Shown in pieces: positions 12,001 through 21,849 of a stretch of 64,000 nucleotides of DNA (position 1 is its first letter; each line of letters starts with the position of its first letter). This stretch comes from Schoenoplectus triqueter (taxonomy: Eukaryota; Streptophyta; Magnoliopsida; Poales; Cyperaceae), in NCBI GenBank assembly GCA_964058805.1, contig CAXKVV010000282.1, forward strand, positions 62,001-126,000, in the 5' to 3' direction. The notes under the pieces are model-generated. The model saw only the letters and a program-made list of their open reading frames with translations, ran no database searches and had not been told where the DNA came from. The position numbers and the translations under genes were made by a program.

Positions 12001-14644
12001 TGGTTGTCTCTGGTACTCATAAGGCCACTCAATTGTACCAGTCAACCGGTGAACAAACTATCCTTTTCAGTTCTCTGTATCCCTTTGGTCCAGGGATACC
12101 AAAATAATAAGTAATATGAGCACTGATATCTGTTCGCTCTCCTTTTATAGGAAATTAAGGCTGATGAAGCTCTTGTCTGCAAGGTCGGCACATACCTCAC
12201 AGATGTGGTTATTCCAAAGTTCGCTCAAGACCTTTGTGCCCTTGACATATCCCTCATGGATGGTCAAACTTTGACTGATGCATTGCATAGTCATGGAATA
12301 AATATGCGCTACCTTGGGAAGGTGAGTCCAAGTTTGCTTCCTGTAACCCACATTATTTCGGCTGAAGACCTGTAACCAGTGGCGGAACCAAGGCTTGATT
12401 TTAGTGGGGTCACCATATTTTTTTTAACTAAAAAACAGTGGTTCAATCGGTGAAATTAGAATTAAATGGATCAATGAGGGTCCTCCTTACAATTATTTTA
12501 CATTTCAGTGGGGTCATTATCCTATTAATCAAGAAATTGGTCTACAAAATTGGCTCTGTGAAGATTTTGAGTGGGGTCCTGTGTAGTTCCACCTCTGCCT
12601 GTAACTGTAGAATTCTCCAGTAAATCTAATGTAATTTTATACTCTATTCCTTCGGTAGATTGCTGTTATGGTGAAGAATATGCCACACCTCTGGGCTTTG
12701 TTCGTGACAGAAGTTGTAGTTAGATCTGCCAAACATGTCATTAAGGTACTACTATTATTTTTTTTTGTTTTTTTACTTTGAAGTGGCACCGACTGAGCAC
12801 CAAATCAAGGAAAGAGAACTTAAAAAAAGTTAAAAATATTAGGCACAGAGAAAAATTGTACAATAGTCCCAAATATGGCCAATTATTTTATGTATCTTAT
12901 ATTACTTTGCCTATTTGAACTGCAGGCCTAATTTTGATTCCAATAATTGACCAGGATGGTCCCATGTCCACTGCTTGCCTTGTGTATAATTCAAACAGTT
13001 CCCTAGTTTTACATTCCTTGAGGCACAATTTTAATCTATTTCGTATTTATTTTCTGGTTCAGGATTTGCTAAGGGCAACTGATGACCATGACGTGGGACC
13101 TGCAGTAGCTCACTTCTTGAACTGCATTATGGGTAATGTTCAACCTACAAGTACCAAAGGGGGCTCTGTGCAATCTAAACTTCACAAGATGGTAATGTGC
13201 ATAATATAGTCATTTTGTTTGGTATTGAAATGGTTAGGTTCAGTGCTTGACCGTTTTTATATACTTCTTTGTTGGTTATCATTTGTTCTTAGTACCTATG
13301 TATTTATTGGTGCTCTGTTGATAATTGAACCTACATTTTTCAGTTCGTGGTTGTTTCTTATTTGTTGGCTTCTTTATCGCATAGGGCCATGAACATCAGA
13401 CCAACAGATCATTCAAGGGCCCAACCAGGCGAGCCCATGGTGGCCAGACCTTGACAAAAGGTACTGTTTCATACACGACACTGACCTCTGATGGGGCTTG
13501 GACTAGCATCAATGAGTTTGCAAAATTTAAGTACCAGGTACTGAGACCCGTGCTTATATCTTTGTTGCTTGTGTTACACGTTTGAGTTCTGTTTTTTTAG
13601 TAGTGCGGTTTTTTCCCTTTTGCAGTTTGAATTGCCAGAGGATGCGAGGACAATGGTAAAAAAGGTTTCTGTTCTGCGTAATCTGTGCATAAAGGTAAAT
13701 ATATAAAGAAACTTGAAATATAACTCTGTGCTAATCTCATCTTATTTTCATTTACTTGATTTGATGAACGTAAAAGACCCTGAATAGTTGATGTTTATGC
13801 TTTTATTAATTGAGGTTTGATCTTATTATTTGACTGAAAAATATGAAGCGCCCCTAAATAGTCAAAACAGTTGGTTACTTTTCCATCCATCATAGCGATA
13901 CATTATCCCTATGCTTAAAACCGTTATTGTTTGATTTCGTAGTTACTCATTGCGTTTGTACCAACATTGTTTTTTGATACAGATGGGAATGACAATAACA
14001 GCTAGAAAGTATGATCTACAAGCATGCTCTCCATTTCAAGGCTTGGATATTTTGAATCTTCAGCCAGTTGTGAAACACTCAATACCTATTTGTACTGAAG
14101 CCAGTGACCTCATGGAAGCTGGAAAGATCCGTCTGGCAGAGGTACCTATTTTGCATTTTTTGGGATGTCATGTTAATGCAAACTCGTACATTTGGGAATT
14201 GGAAATGTTTATAATGTTGTTCACTAGTGAGGTTTATATTTCTAATGTTAAGCTGTAATTGTTTTGGGTATTCTTTTATCAGGATTATTTATGCAAACCC
14301 CTTGATTTCATATATCCTCGTTTATATTCGATTGGACCTGATACACTAAAGATTAGGCCTGACTTTTCTTTTCTGGTAGCTCCCATCAGAAAGGGAAAGA
14401 AAGTCGCATATATGGTAGTAAATTATAGCCAGTCCTTGTTGCTACTGAAAGTGATTATTAATTTCATTGCTGAGTACTTGTATGGTTTGTAGAGCTATAC
14501 GGTATACTATCTGTTATTTGATATAATTTACATGGCGTATGGTTATAAATTAATTTTTTGTTTCAGGGAAAACTCAATGAAGCCTATGGTCTTTTCAGTG
14601 AAGTATTTGCTTTGCTTCAACAGGTATCTCTCCCTCTTGGTCTC

Positions 14645-14692
<48 letters not shown>

Positions 14693-17600
14693 ACAGCATA
14701 ATCCATTGTTTTTTGGTGCATAATAATAGATTACAGGTCCTATGCACAAGGATGTTGCTAACTGTTGCAGGTACACATCATTACTTCTTAAACATGATTG
14801 ACAACACTGCTTCAACTTCTTCTACCTAATGGCGTCTGTATCGTCCCCTATTGAATTGAAAGCTGTTTTTTTTTTTCATTTATCTTAGTATGAATGCCAA
14901 TTTCATATAACATCTGTACTTATTGTTGTATTCTCTGTTTTCCTGATAAGATATCTTGGAATGGTTCTATACCATGCTGGTGATGTTGGAGGGGCATTGG
15001 TGCAACAGCACAGAGAGCTCATTATAAACGAGAGATGTCTAGGCCTCGATCATCCTGATACTGCACATAGGTATGCAAGGCATATTGGAAATATCATCAG
15101 CATGCCAATTGGAAATTTGGAATCATAAATTTTCACTGAATGATCAGTGGGTAGATCGTTTTATATTCACAGAAATGCATTGTGATAATAACTCAATTTT
15201 TTTTTTCATGCTATGGATAAATACGTGGTTATTTGACATCTGTAAATTTTATTTCGGTTTTCATAGCAGCAAATGTGATGTATGAGGTATTATGGTGGAT
15301 CTTCCGAATTTAGCTCCTTGCTCACTGGGCATATCTGTTCATGGGCATTGTGAAATCCTTTAATAGAATTGTTGTCAGGCACTGCCTACGCCCTACTTGA
15401 CCAAGAGAAACAAAGATGAATAATTTGTGCTTTCATGAGGAAAGCAAATTATTTATTACATGTCTACAGATTATTTTTATGCATTCTTTTTTCGTTTTGA
15501 CCGAAAAAAGGAGTATAGAGGACCTACAATGCAAATTTGAATTCCTATAGAGCAGTACAGAAAAAGGGGGACAGTCGAAACTAAGGTTTTTTGGAAGTCA
15601 AATAAATATCTTTTGATTGTTTCTGGTTTTCTCATGAATAAGCAAAAGCATCAGCAATTATACCTTATTATTTGTTTCTGTTCTCCTTGCAGTTATGGGA
15701 ACATGGGGTTGTTCTATCATCAGCTGAATCAGGTAGACCTGGCGCTTCGGCATATGTCACGCACACTTCAGTTGCTGAGCCTGTCAAGTGGACCTGACCA
15801 TCCAGACATGACAGGGACTCTAATAAATGTGGCGATGATGTATCAGGATACAGGAAACATGAACACAGCATTACGTTACCTGCAGGAGGCGCTTAGCAAG
15901 ACCAAGCATCTCCTTGGCCCTGACCACATCCAAACTGCTGTCTGCTACCATGCTCTAGCCATTGCGTTCAACTGCATGGGTGCTTTCAAACTCTCTATTC
16001 AGGTAAAGTTTGCTATATGGCGGGTTTTATGGGTCCTCTCTATAATGATCTATGCTTTGAATGGTATGACCCTAATATGTGACTCGAGTCCGTCTAGTCT
16101 TTTGACCCTCATGACCTTTCAGGGCTGGTGAGCAACGGCATGATAGAAGAATCGGTGCGGAATAGTAACAGAACAAGAATCTAATTATGGTTTTGTGAAG
16201 AAGTGCAACTGGACAGAATATTGTGCAGTCAAACTCCTTTTTGTATTCCACTCTCCTATGTTCTACATGGGATGGAATATCAATTTCGTTTTGGATCTGG
16301 CAATTGTGCCTTTCGTTTTGAATCTAATTGTGATTTTGTGAAGAAGTGCAACTGGACAGAATATTGTGCAGTCAAAACTCCTTTGTTCTGCATGGGATGA
16401 AATATCAATTTTGTTTTGGACCTGGGGATCGTGCCTTTCCTGATAAGAATAAGGCCCATTCCCCATCTTCCACTCTCACTGAACATTGTTGGAAATTGTG
16501 GATTAGAAGTCTATAACAAGTTGGTAGTTCTCCACTATTCTAGTGTTTGGCCATGCAGTCGATTAGTTTTTTTTTCTGTTCTTTTTCCGGGGGCCATCCA
16601 TAGAAAACCATTGAGAATCATAGGATCTAGATTGGGCCGTCCATAATTTTCGAGCATCCTACTATGCAGTACATGAGATCAGCAGGGAAAAAAAAGATAT
16701 TCCTTTCTGTTCTAGTTTATGGTTTTCTGTTTGTGGGATGCTTTCTGTGGGAATAGTTGGGTTATGTAGAGCTTTGCCTGAGTTGACTGACATTAGGTTG
16801 ATGTTTTTGAGTCAGATCAAGGCTTTGTGAACTACTGGTGTTTACATGTTGTTTCTTTTTAGTGCTTGACTGTGTGCTCTGTTAGAATAAGTACTGGAAC
16901 TTTCAATCTTCACTTTTATGACCTGATTTGGGTAAATCCTTAACCACTGCAATATACAGAACCTGTTTTGGCCTTGCTTGACCCTTTGCCACAGAGTTTA
17001 CTTGTGCAATCCAATGTTGTCAGGTCTTTTCCTTGCTTAAATCCTATGCTATATCATTGGGGTGTTGTTTATATACGTGGCTAATACCTCTTCCTCTTAT
17101 TACCTCTTTTTTCAACAACAGCATGAGAAGAAAACATATGATATATTAGCAAAGGAATTAGGAAAAGAAGATTCTAGAACTAAGGATTCTGAGAACTGGA
17201 TCAAGACGTTCAAAATGAGAGAGCAACAGGTGCCTTTTGCCTACTGTAAAGTAAAATGATCCTGCTAAAATTTAATTATCTGTGATGATGTCGTAGAGAT
17301 GTCTGAACTTTCTCATAATATTTTTCCTAAGGTTACAGACGAGTTCCTTTTTTATGTGGAACATACATTTGTTAATACAATGTAAAGCACAAAATGATAA
17401 CTCCCTGAGTGTATTATTAGAAGTTTGATTGTTTTTTTTTAATTACTACTTTGTATATTCACAGAAACAAAAGGTTGCACCAGATTCAACAATGAAAGCG
17501 ATTGATCTCTTGAAGGTTAGCTTTCTTCTCTTCAAAGAGTACTTTTATTATTTTTTTTATGCAACTAGAAAATGGAATATGCAAATAATAGGCTATAACA

Positions 17601-20600
17601 TGCTAGGAGCTGTGCATTTGACTGAGTGCTATTTGTTTTTGTGACGAACTGTAAGATGCTTTGGCCCTACATTTTGAAACTGAAAGGCTTGGTCACCAAG
17701 AAGAAAAACCAAATTATTAGTATATTATTATCATATATCGTCATCATCATCAGTCATTATTCTCATCATCATCATCATTGTCATTATTCTCATCATCATT
17801 ATCACAACAACAACAACAACAACAACAAAGCCTTTAATCCCACATAAATTGGGGTAGGCTAGAAATGAAACCCAATCGGAAAACATAAGATCAAAGATCT
17901 CAAATATTAATGATAATAATGAATATGATGGAAGAAAGAAAATAAATTAATATAATAATAATAATAATATATAAATAAAGATGATAATGATAATATGCTA
18001 ATAATAGTAGCAATAATAACAATAATAATAATAGTACAATAAACCTCTATTATAAAATCAATTTCTAAATCCTAAAATTCTATTTTAAAATCTAATTCTA
18101 AATTCTAAATCCTAAAATCCTATCTAAACCTCTATTTCTGAAATCTATTTCTAAATTTTAAATCTTAAAATCCTAAAAAAATGTTAAGATATAAAGTCTA
18201 TAACTCTACTATTAGACTCTAACTCCTAAATCATGGTTCAGGTACGTGAATCGCTATCTTCCACGCACTCCTATCCAAAGCAAGCTCTTTGGGTATATTC
18301 CATTCCTTCAAATCTCTTTTTATTATTTCCTCTCATGTCAGTCTCGGTCGACCTCTTCCTATTCTTGTATTTTCAGGACGATTTAAAATACCACTGTGTA
18401 CTGATGCTTCAGGAGACCTTCGTTGGATATGACCAAATCATCGTAAACGATGTTAGACTAGCTTCTCTTGAATTGGTGCTACCCCAAATTTGTCCCTAAT
18501 ATCATCATTTTTGATTCGATCTTTCCTTGTGTGGCCACATATCCAGCGCAACATCTGCATTTCAGCTACACTCATCTTCTGGATGTGTTGTCCTTTTGTA
18601 GCCCAACGTTCTGCGTCATACAACATCGCGAGTCTAATCACCGTCATGTAGGACTTGCCTTTTAGTTTGTTTGGGACCTTGTCACAAAGAACACCAGATG
18701 CTTGTCTCCATTTTACCCATCCATTTCTTATTCTATGACTAACATCTTCAAGAATCTCTTCTTCACTCTGTAACATCGATCCTAAATACCGAAATGTGTC
18801 ATTAATGGGTACTACTCGTCCATCCAAACTAACATCTCCATCATCTAAGTTTTCCCCGTTGAACTGACACCTCATATATTCAGTTTTTGTCCTACTAAGT
18901 CTAAAACCTTTCGATTCTAAAGTTTGTCTCTACAACTCTAGTTTCTGATTGACTCCAATTCTGCTCTCGTCAATCAACACCACATCATCAGCAAAGAGCA
19001 TACATCAATGAATATCTTCTTGTATGTTCTTTGTGATTCCATCCATCACTAATGTGAAAATATATGGATTCAATGCTGACCCTCGATGTAATCCTATCTT
19101 AATAGAAAATGTATCAGACTCGTCGTCACATGCTCTGACACAAGACAGAGCATTTGTGTACATATCTTTAATAAGAGTAACGTACTTTGTTGGGACTAGT
19201 TTCCTTTTGAGCGCCCACCACATGATATTTCTCGGAATTTTATCATACGCTTTCTCTAAATCAATAAATATCATATGTAGGTCATTTTTCTGTTATCATG
19301 TCTCTCCATAAGTTGTCTTATCAAGAAAATCGCCTCCATAGTGGATCTCCTAGGCATAAAATCAAACTGATTTTTAGAGACAGTTGTCAGTTTTTTTAAA
19401 CGGTGCTTGATCACTCTCTCCCAAAGCTTCATGGTATGACTCATGAGCTTAATTCCTTTGTAATTAGTACAACTTTGAATATCTTCTTTATTCTTGAAGA
19501 TTGGTACTAATATACTTCTTCTCCACTCATTAGGCATCTTATTGGACCAAAAAATGGTATTGAATAGTTTAGTGAGTCACACTATTGCTATATCTCCAAG
19601 ATATCTCCATACCTCAATTGGGATGTCATCTGATCCTAACGCTTTATTTGTTTTCTTCTTTTTTAAAGCTTCTTTCACCTCAGACTTTTGAATTCTCTGA
19701 ACAAATCGCCTATTGGTGTCAATTGAGTTGTCCAACTCGATCGCGGTTTTCTCACTCTCGTCGTTGAATAACTTGTCGAAATATGCTCTCCATCTGTTCT
19801 TAATCTCCTCATATTTCATCAAAAGTCTATCAGCCTCATCCTTAATATATTTAACTTAATGGAAGTCTCTTGTCTTCCTTTCTCGAAGTTTAGCCATCTT
19901 GTAGACATCATTTTCGTCCTATTTCGTATCTAATTTCTGATACAACTCCGTGTATGCCTGACCCCTTGCTTCGCTCACAATTTTTTTTGCGTTTCTTCTA
20001 GCTTCTTTGTACTTCTGTATGTTTTCATCATTCTTGTTGTGATGTAAACGTTTGTAACATTCTTTCTTCTCATTGATAGCCTTTTGTACTTCATCATTCC
20101 ACCACCAAGTGTCTTTAGTTTCACGTTTATTTCCTCTAGTTACTCCAAACACCTCTATAGCTACCTTCTGAATGTGAGTCATCTTCTTTCACATATTATT
20201 CGCATCCTCACATTTGTTCCACGATCCTCAAATGAAGAGTTTTTCACTGCTAGGCACTCCTCTAACCATGTCCTCTAAGTCTTCTCAGAATCGTCTCTTG
20301 ACATCATAGCTCAAACCTACTTGTGGGGCATACGCATTGATGACGTTCAAGACCAAATCTCCAAAAATCAATTTGATCATGATGATCCTGTCCCCTTGTC
20401 TCCTAACTGCGACAACTCCATTCTTGAGACTCTTATCAATTAAGATGTTTACACAATTTCTACTTCGTTCTTTTCTCGTGTACCACAATTTAAAGTCTGT
20501 ATTCTCCACCTCCTTAGTCTTCTGACCCGTTCATTTAGTCTCATGAACACATAAGATATTAACGCCTCCTAATCACAGTATCAACTAACTCTCTTAGCTT

Positions 20601-21849
20601 ACCTGTTAAGGACCCTACATTTCAACTACCTAAACGAATCCTACTTTCCCCGACTAGCTTCCTTACCCCTCGCACTCGTCGAGTCAAGTGCGAAGACCCT
20701 TGTTCATTTGACACTACATCCTGGCGCCGATGCAGCGCGTCACTAAGGTGATGACGATCCGACCCTTGCTCATTTGTCACCATATTCGGGTTCCAATATG
20801 GCGCGCCACTAAGGCGGTGACGACCCGGCTCTTGTTCTCTTATCATCATATCCGGATTCCAATATGGTGCGTCGTTAAGAGGGTGACGCCCCAACGAAAA
20901 TTGACTGAGTTTCATTTCCATAAAGATTGGTTGTTTTAGTGCAGGGCTCGCCACACCCACCGCAACCCTCCTTTATTCTGGCTTGGAATGGACTGTGCAG
21001 AAACTAGTTCACACAGACAGAGTTTCTCATCATCATTATCAATGTCATTATTCTCATCATCATTATCAATGTCATTATTCTCATCATCATTATCATTGTC
21101 ATTATTCTCATCATCATTACTTTCAGTATCATTATCACTATTACTATCATTGATTTTTTATATTTGAGATATCTAATCTCTATGATTTTAAGTTGGGTTT
21201 CATTTCTAGGCTACCCCAATATATTTGGGATTAAAGACTTTGTTGCTGCTGTTGTTGACATAAGAATGTGGGTTTGTTGTCTCAGAAAAAGAAAAAAAAA
21301 TGACAGTTTCAAAGGAGAAGGAAAAAGAAAAATGAATGGAACCAAGTGCGTGATCTGACTTCTAACTGGATACTTTTTTTTTGTTTGTTTCAGTCACACC
21401 CGGATCTTATACAAGCATTTCAAGCAATGTCGAACAACTCAGCTGCATCCAGTATGAATCGTTCATTCAATGCGACTGCAGTTGGAGAGGGGCTGCCACG
21501 TGGCAGGGGCATTGATGAGCGTGCAGCACGTGCTGCAGCTGAGATTCGGCGCAAGGCAGCAGCTCGGGGTCAACCACTCCGTCAGAACCCTACAGCGGCG
21601 TTGACTCATCAGAACTTGTCAGCATCTCTTACTCAACTTCTCAATATTATAAATTCAGGTGAGGTGCCAGCAAGTGGTGCTGATGTGAAGGCTGAGTTCA
21701 GTGGGGGAAATGAAGATGTTGGAAATGGCAATGGAAATGCAAATGAGAAACCACACACCAGGGAGGAGAAAAAGACAGCTCCAGTAGGGTTAGGCACTTC
21801 GTTGGAACTGAAGAAGCAAAAATCAAAGTCGAAAGCAACTTCTTCTTGA
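1..21849 (+). CDS. FMT: FRIENDLY-type clustered mitochondria (CLU) protein, 28 exons, 5' partial
   Basis: Plant ortholog of the CLU/Clu1 family. In plants FRIENDLY is a cytosolic protein needed for normal mitochondrial distribution and association; CLU proteins bind mRNAs for mitochondrial proteins. Exons read from splice sites and frame: <1-59, 4108-4172, 4644-4833, 5332-5463, 5789-5945, 6332-6528, 7055-7156, 8107-8242, 8555-8683, 9227-9533, 9872-9976, 10077-10195, 10371-10479, 10795-10884, 11627-11719, 12151-12321, 12659-12745, 13063-13191, 13385-13537, 13626-13694, 13983-14141, 14567-14623, 14730-14770, 14951-15070, 15693-16002, 17122-17229, 17465-17515, 21394-21849. All phases join and the frame stays open for 1299 residues to TGA at 21847-21849. 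Order: CLU_N-like region (visible residues about 22-200), CLU domain (about 300-540), central region, TPR repeats (about 919-1131), basic C-terminal tail. The N-terminal part resembles FRIENDLY rather than the related REC proteins. All introns are GT-AG except intron 2 (GC-AG). The start codon is outside the window. Symbol by homology from memory. Confidence 0.93.
171..606 (-). repeat. 3' LTR of the Ty3 element
   Basis: Direct repeat of 3405-3841. It is preceded in element orientation by the polypurine tract on the complement of 612-627. It opens TGTCAGCATAAGG and closes CATCCACA, consistent with integrase-processed ends. Confidence 0.9.
740..1255 (-). pseudogene. Ty3 integrase C-terminal fragment
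   Basis: A 171-codon frame starting near the conserved PFEALYGY motif that follows the integrase core. It continues through the GDWVYLKLQPYRQ and KFYGPFEV blocks of the C-terminal (GPY/F-type) domain and ends before the polypurine tract. It is shifted relative to the upstream frame (break at about 1256-1290), so integrase is split. Confidence 0.82.
1288..3030 (-). pseudogene. Ty3 gag fused in frame to RNase H and integrase (protease and RT deleted)
   Basis: One open frame of 580 codons. Residues about 28-173 are the gag capsid region. At about residue 174 (near 2508) it passes directly into the end of an RT-RNase H region (PDFKKKFVLETDAS). Zinc knuckle, protease and all RT palm motifs are missing. 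RNase H landmarks: D189, E230/E232 and D300 are present, but the usual TDH motif reads TNH (N257), so a catalytic Asp is lost. Integrase follows with an HHCC-like zinc finger (H392; C422, C425) and a DDE triad at D455, D515 and E551. The frame ends at 1288, where a break separates it from the integrase C-terminus. An internal-deletion relic that may still be transcribed. Confidence 0.85.
2948..3304 (-). pseudogene. Ty3 gag N-terminal reading frame
   Basis: ATG at 3304-3302, 118 codons. It encodes a coiled-coil-like N-terminus (heptad-like Leu/Gln pattern in the first 50 residues) as in plant Ty3 gag proteins. The frame overlaps the next one at 2948-3030 in another phase, so gag is frameshifted here. 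Not expected to make a complete capsid protein. Confidence 0.7.
3405..3841 (-). repeat. 5' LTR of the Ty3 element
   Basis: Almost identical to 171-606, with about a dozen differences by eye. The primer-binding site lies immediately inside it at 3390-3401, separated by 3 bases. This fixes the element's orientation as minus. Confidence 0.9.
4173..4643 (+). other. GC-AG intron (FRIENDLY intron 2)
   Basis: The exon ends CAG at 4172 and is followed by GCAATC. The next exon begins after ...GGCAG at 4644. Joining there gives ...KLELQ-LSPGDSVMD, exactly the expected family sequence in phase 0. No GT within 35 bases downstream could serve as donor without breaking the conserved sequence. GC-AG introns are a known minority class spliced by the major spliceosome. 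Confidence 0.8.
7224..7712. mobile_element. Foldback MITE flanked by TA/GA tracts (FRIENDLY intron 7)
   Basis: Left arm from about 7234 (GTTTGGCTACGATGCTACG) pairs with the right arm ending at about 7694 (complement GTTTGGCTACGGTGCTATG). The similarity runs through about 75 bp (CGTTTCTCCGTCTTCAA in both), and weaker pairing continues inward. Outside the arms are (TA)n(GA)n at 7211-7234 and the mirror (CT)n(TA)n at 7695-7721. No coding capacity. The superfamily cannot be assigned from this copy. Confidence 0.75.
7722..7993. mobile_element. Second foldback MITE, head to tail with the first
   Basis: The left end GGCTATGGTGTTTCGCGAAG (about 7729-7748) pairs imperfectly with the right end, whose complement reads GCTACGGTTAGTCGCGAAG. 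TA and CT tracts lie on both sides (7712-7721; 7975-7990). Internally it shares the A/T-rich AAATTTTATATTTTT-type stretches of the elements at 33.07 kb and 57.87 kb, and its GGCTATGGTG start resembles the 33.07-kb copy. Confidence 0.6.
8107..9976 (+). other. FMT: CLU domain core of FRIENDLY (exons 8-11)
   Basis: Exons 8107-8242, 8555-8683, 9227-9533 and 9872-9976 encode the most conserved block of the protein. Short landmarks visible are RDAARAE, GMQRDWNEELQSCR, INPTDPECFHM, YVHNNIFFSF, GTKAYQEADVPGLYNLAMAI and GSVDNGKKICWN. This is the signature of the CLU domain shared by yeast Clu1, fly Clueless and plant FRIENDLY. An acidic, low-conservation insert (about 9290-9410) separates the FFSF block from the DVPGLYN block, as is usual in plant members. 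No stop or frame break occurs. Confidence 0.9.
11140..11570 (+). mobile_element. 5'-truncated RTE-type LINE tail (or SINE sharing it), FRIENDLY intron 14
   Basis: Contains, in order, TTTAGGATTTAGAATTTAG-type repeats (11150-11215), a degenerate ATT/CATCAT microsatellite (11240-11455), and the conserved 3' segment GGGTTTCATTTCTAGCCTAC ... CCCAATTTATTTGGGATTAA ending in (GTT)n at about 11548-11565. The same order occurs at 45.8-46.23 kb behind LINE reverse-transcriptase sequence, which links it to that LINE family. Confidence 0.75.
11838..11969. mobile_element. 132-bp palindromic TG...CA element with 5-bp target duplication
   Basis: A perfect 30-bp inverted repeat (11838-11867 with 11940-11969) begins TGTTAGCGATATTG and ends CAATATCGCTAACA. 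It is flanked on both sides by GAACC (11833-11837 and 11970-11974). A second nested pairing (ACAAGAGGTTA with TAACCTCTTGT) lies inside. TG...CA ends with a 5-bp duplication are typical of retroviral-type integration, so a very short solo LTR or TRIM remnant is one reading. A miniature TIR transposon is the other. It lies in FRIENDLY intron 15. Confidence 0.75.
12377..12597. mobile_element. hAT-like MITE with perfect 8-bp TSD
   Basis: The 221-bp insertion is bounded by CCTGTAAC at 12369-12376 and 12598-12605. Its ends are CAGTGGCGGAACC and the complement CAGAGGTGGAACT, an imperfect TIR of about 13 bp. Length-8 duplications and CAGTGG ends fit hAT superfamily elements. It lies in FRIENDLY intron 16 and has no coding capacity. 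Internal AGTGGGGTC motifs recur in the element at 58.7-59.69 kb. Confidence 0.88.
14651..14688. repeat. (CT)n microsatellite
   Basis: Nearly uninterrupted CT dinucleotides inside FRIENDLY intron 22, starting 28 bp after the donor. Confidence 0.95.
16178..16440 (+). repeat. Tandem duplication of about 142 bp in FRIENDLY intron 25
   Basis: The segment starting GAATCTAATTATGGTTTTGT at 16178 recurs from 16320 with few changes (GAAGAAGTGCAACTGGACAG and CAGTCAAA are in both copies). The second copy is slightly shorter and diverges after about 16440. No coding sequence is involved. Confidence 0.85.
18453..20182 (-). pseudogene. LINE reverse transcriptase fragments
   Basis: Successive frames at 20182-19919, 19822-19577, 19537-19271, 19274-19005 and 18875-18453 give the linker (DTWWWNDEVQKAI), the pre-RT motif (NKALGSDDIPIEVW), fingers/palm (FMPRRSTMEAIFLIRQL; IFIDLEKAYDKIPR), and the FADD catalytic box near 18985, which follows an in-frame stop. 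The C-terminal block (RYLGSML, MLRWICGHTRKDRI) closes it. This is the order of an RTE-clade RT. Stops and frame changes show it is inactive. Confidence 0.88.
20285..20960 (-). pseudogene. LINE N-terminal and endonuclease region
   Basis: The 20622-20960 frame has three tandem units of about 22 residues built around GRH-L--APYWNP----EQ. It then reaches RIRLGS, the start of the apurinic-type endonuclease of plant RTE LINEs. A Trp codon expected next is a stop (TGA, near 20620). Homology then continues in the same frame as NVGSLTGKLRELVD. The 20285-20509 frame carries the later VINAYAPQVG motif of the endonuclease fold. Several stops disable it. Confidence 0.8.
21025..21260 (+). mobile_element. 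Older LINE/SINE tail that received the LINE insertion
   Basis: Repeated CATCATTATCAATGTCATTA units lead to GTTTCATTTCTAGGCTACCC and GGGATTAAAGACTTTG and then a (GTTGCTG)n-like end. Its left part continues on the other side of the nested LINE at about 17690-17804. It is highly similar to the copy at 11400-11565. Confidence 0.75.
21394..21849 (+). other. FMT: Last exon and C-terminal tail of FRIENDLY
   Basis: Acceptor at 21392-21393, TGA at 21847-21849, 151 codons. It starts with SHPDLIQAFQA, the usual end of the TPR region. Next comes the RGRGIDERAARAAAEIRRKA segment, typical of plant members, then a low-complexity Gly/Asn/Lys-rich tail ending in a lysine-serine stretch. The exon lies 3.9 kb from the previous one because a LINE fills the intron. 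Confidence 0.9.

Larger units (their letters stand above)
14567..17229 (+). other. FMT: TPR repeat region of FRIENDLY (exons 22-26)
   Basis: Exons 14567-14623, 14730-14770, 14951-15070, 15693-16002 and 17122-17229 encode successive 34-42-residue helical repeats of the kinesin light chain/TPR_12 type. Repeats are recognisable by the recurring pattern GLDHPDTA / GPDHPDMTGT / GPDHIQTAVCYHALA, each followed by an alanine-rich helix. This array is the presumed protein-interaction surface of CLU proteins. The 310-bp exon 25 holds two full repeats. Confidence 0.88.
17805..21024 (-). mobile_element. RTE-clade LINE, dead, nested in an older relative's tail (FRIENDLY intron 27)
   Basis: The 3.2-kb insertion is on the minus strand. 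In element orientation it runs from about 21024 (5') through an endonuclease/reverse-transcriptase frame to a 3' UTR of TTTAGGATTT-type repeats (18020-18230), the GGGATTAAAGGCTTTG segment, and a (TTG)n tail at 17805-17828. A 17-bp direct repeat TCTCATCATCATTATCA flanks it (17788-17804 and 21025-21041), read as the target duplication. That repeat lies in a CAT-rich microsatellite, so it could be partly coincidental. The frame is broken many times. Coding pieces are listed separately. Confidence 0.85.
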
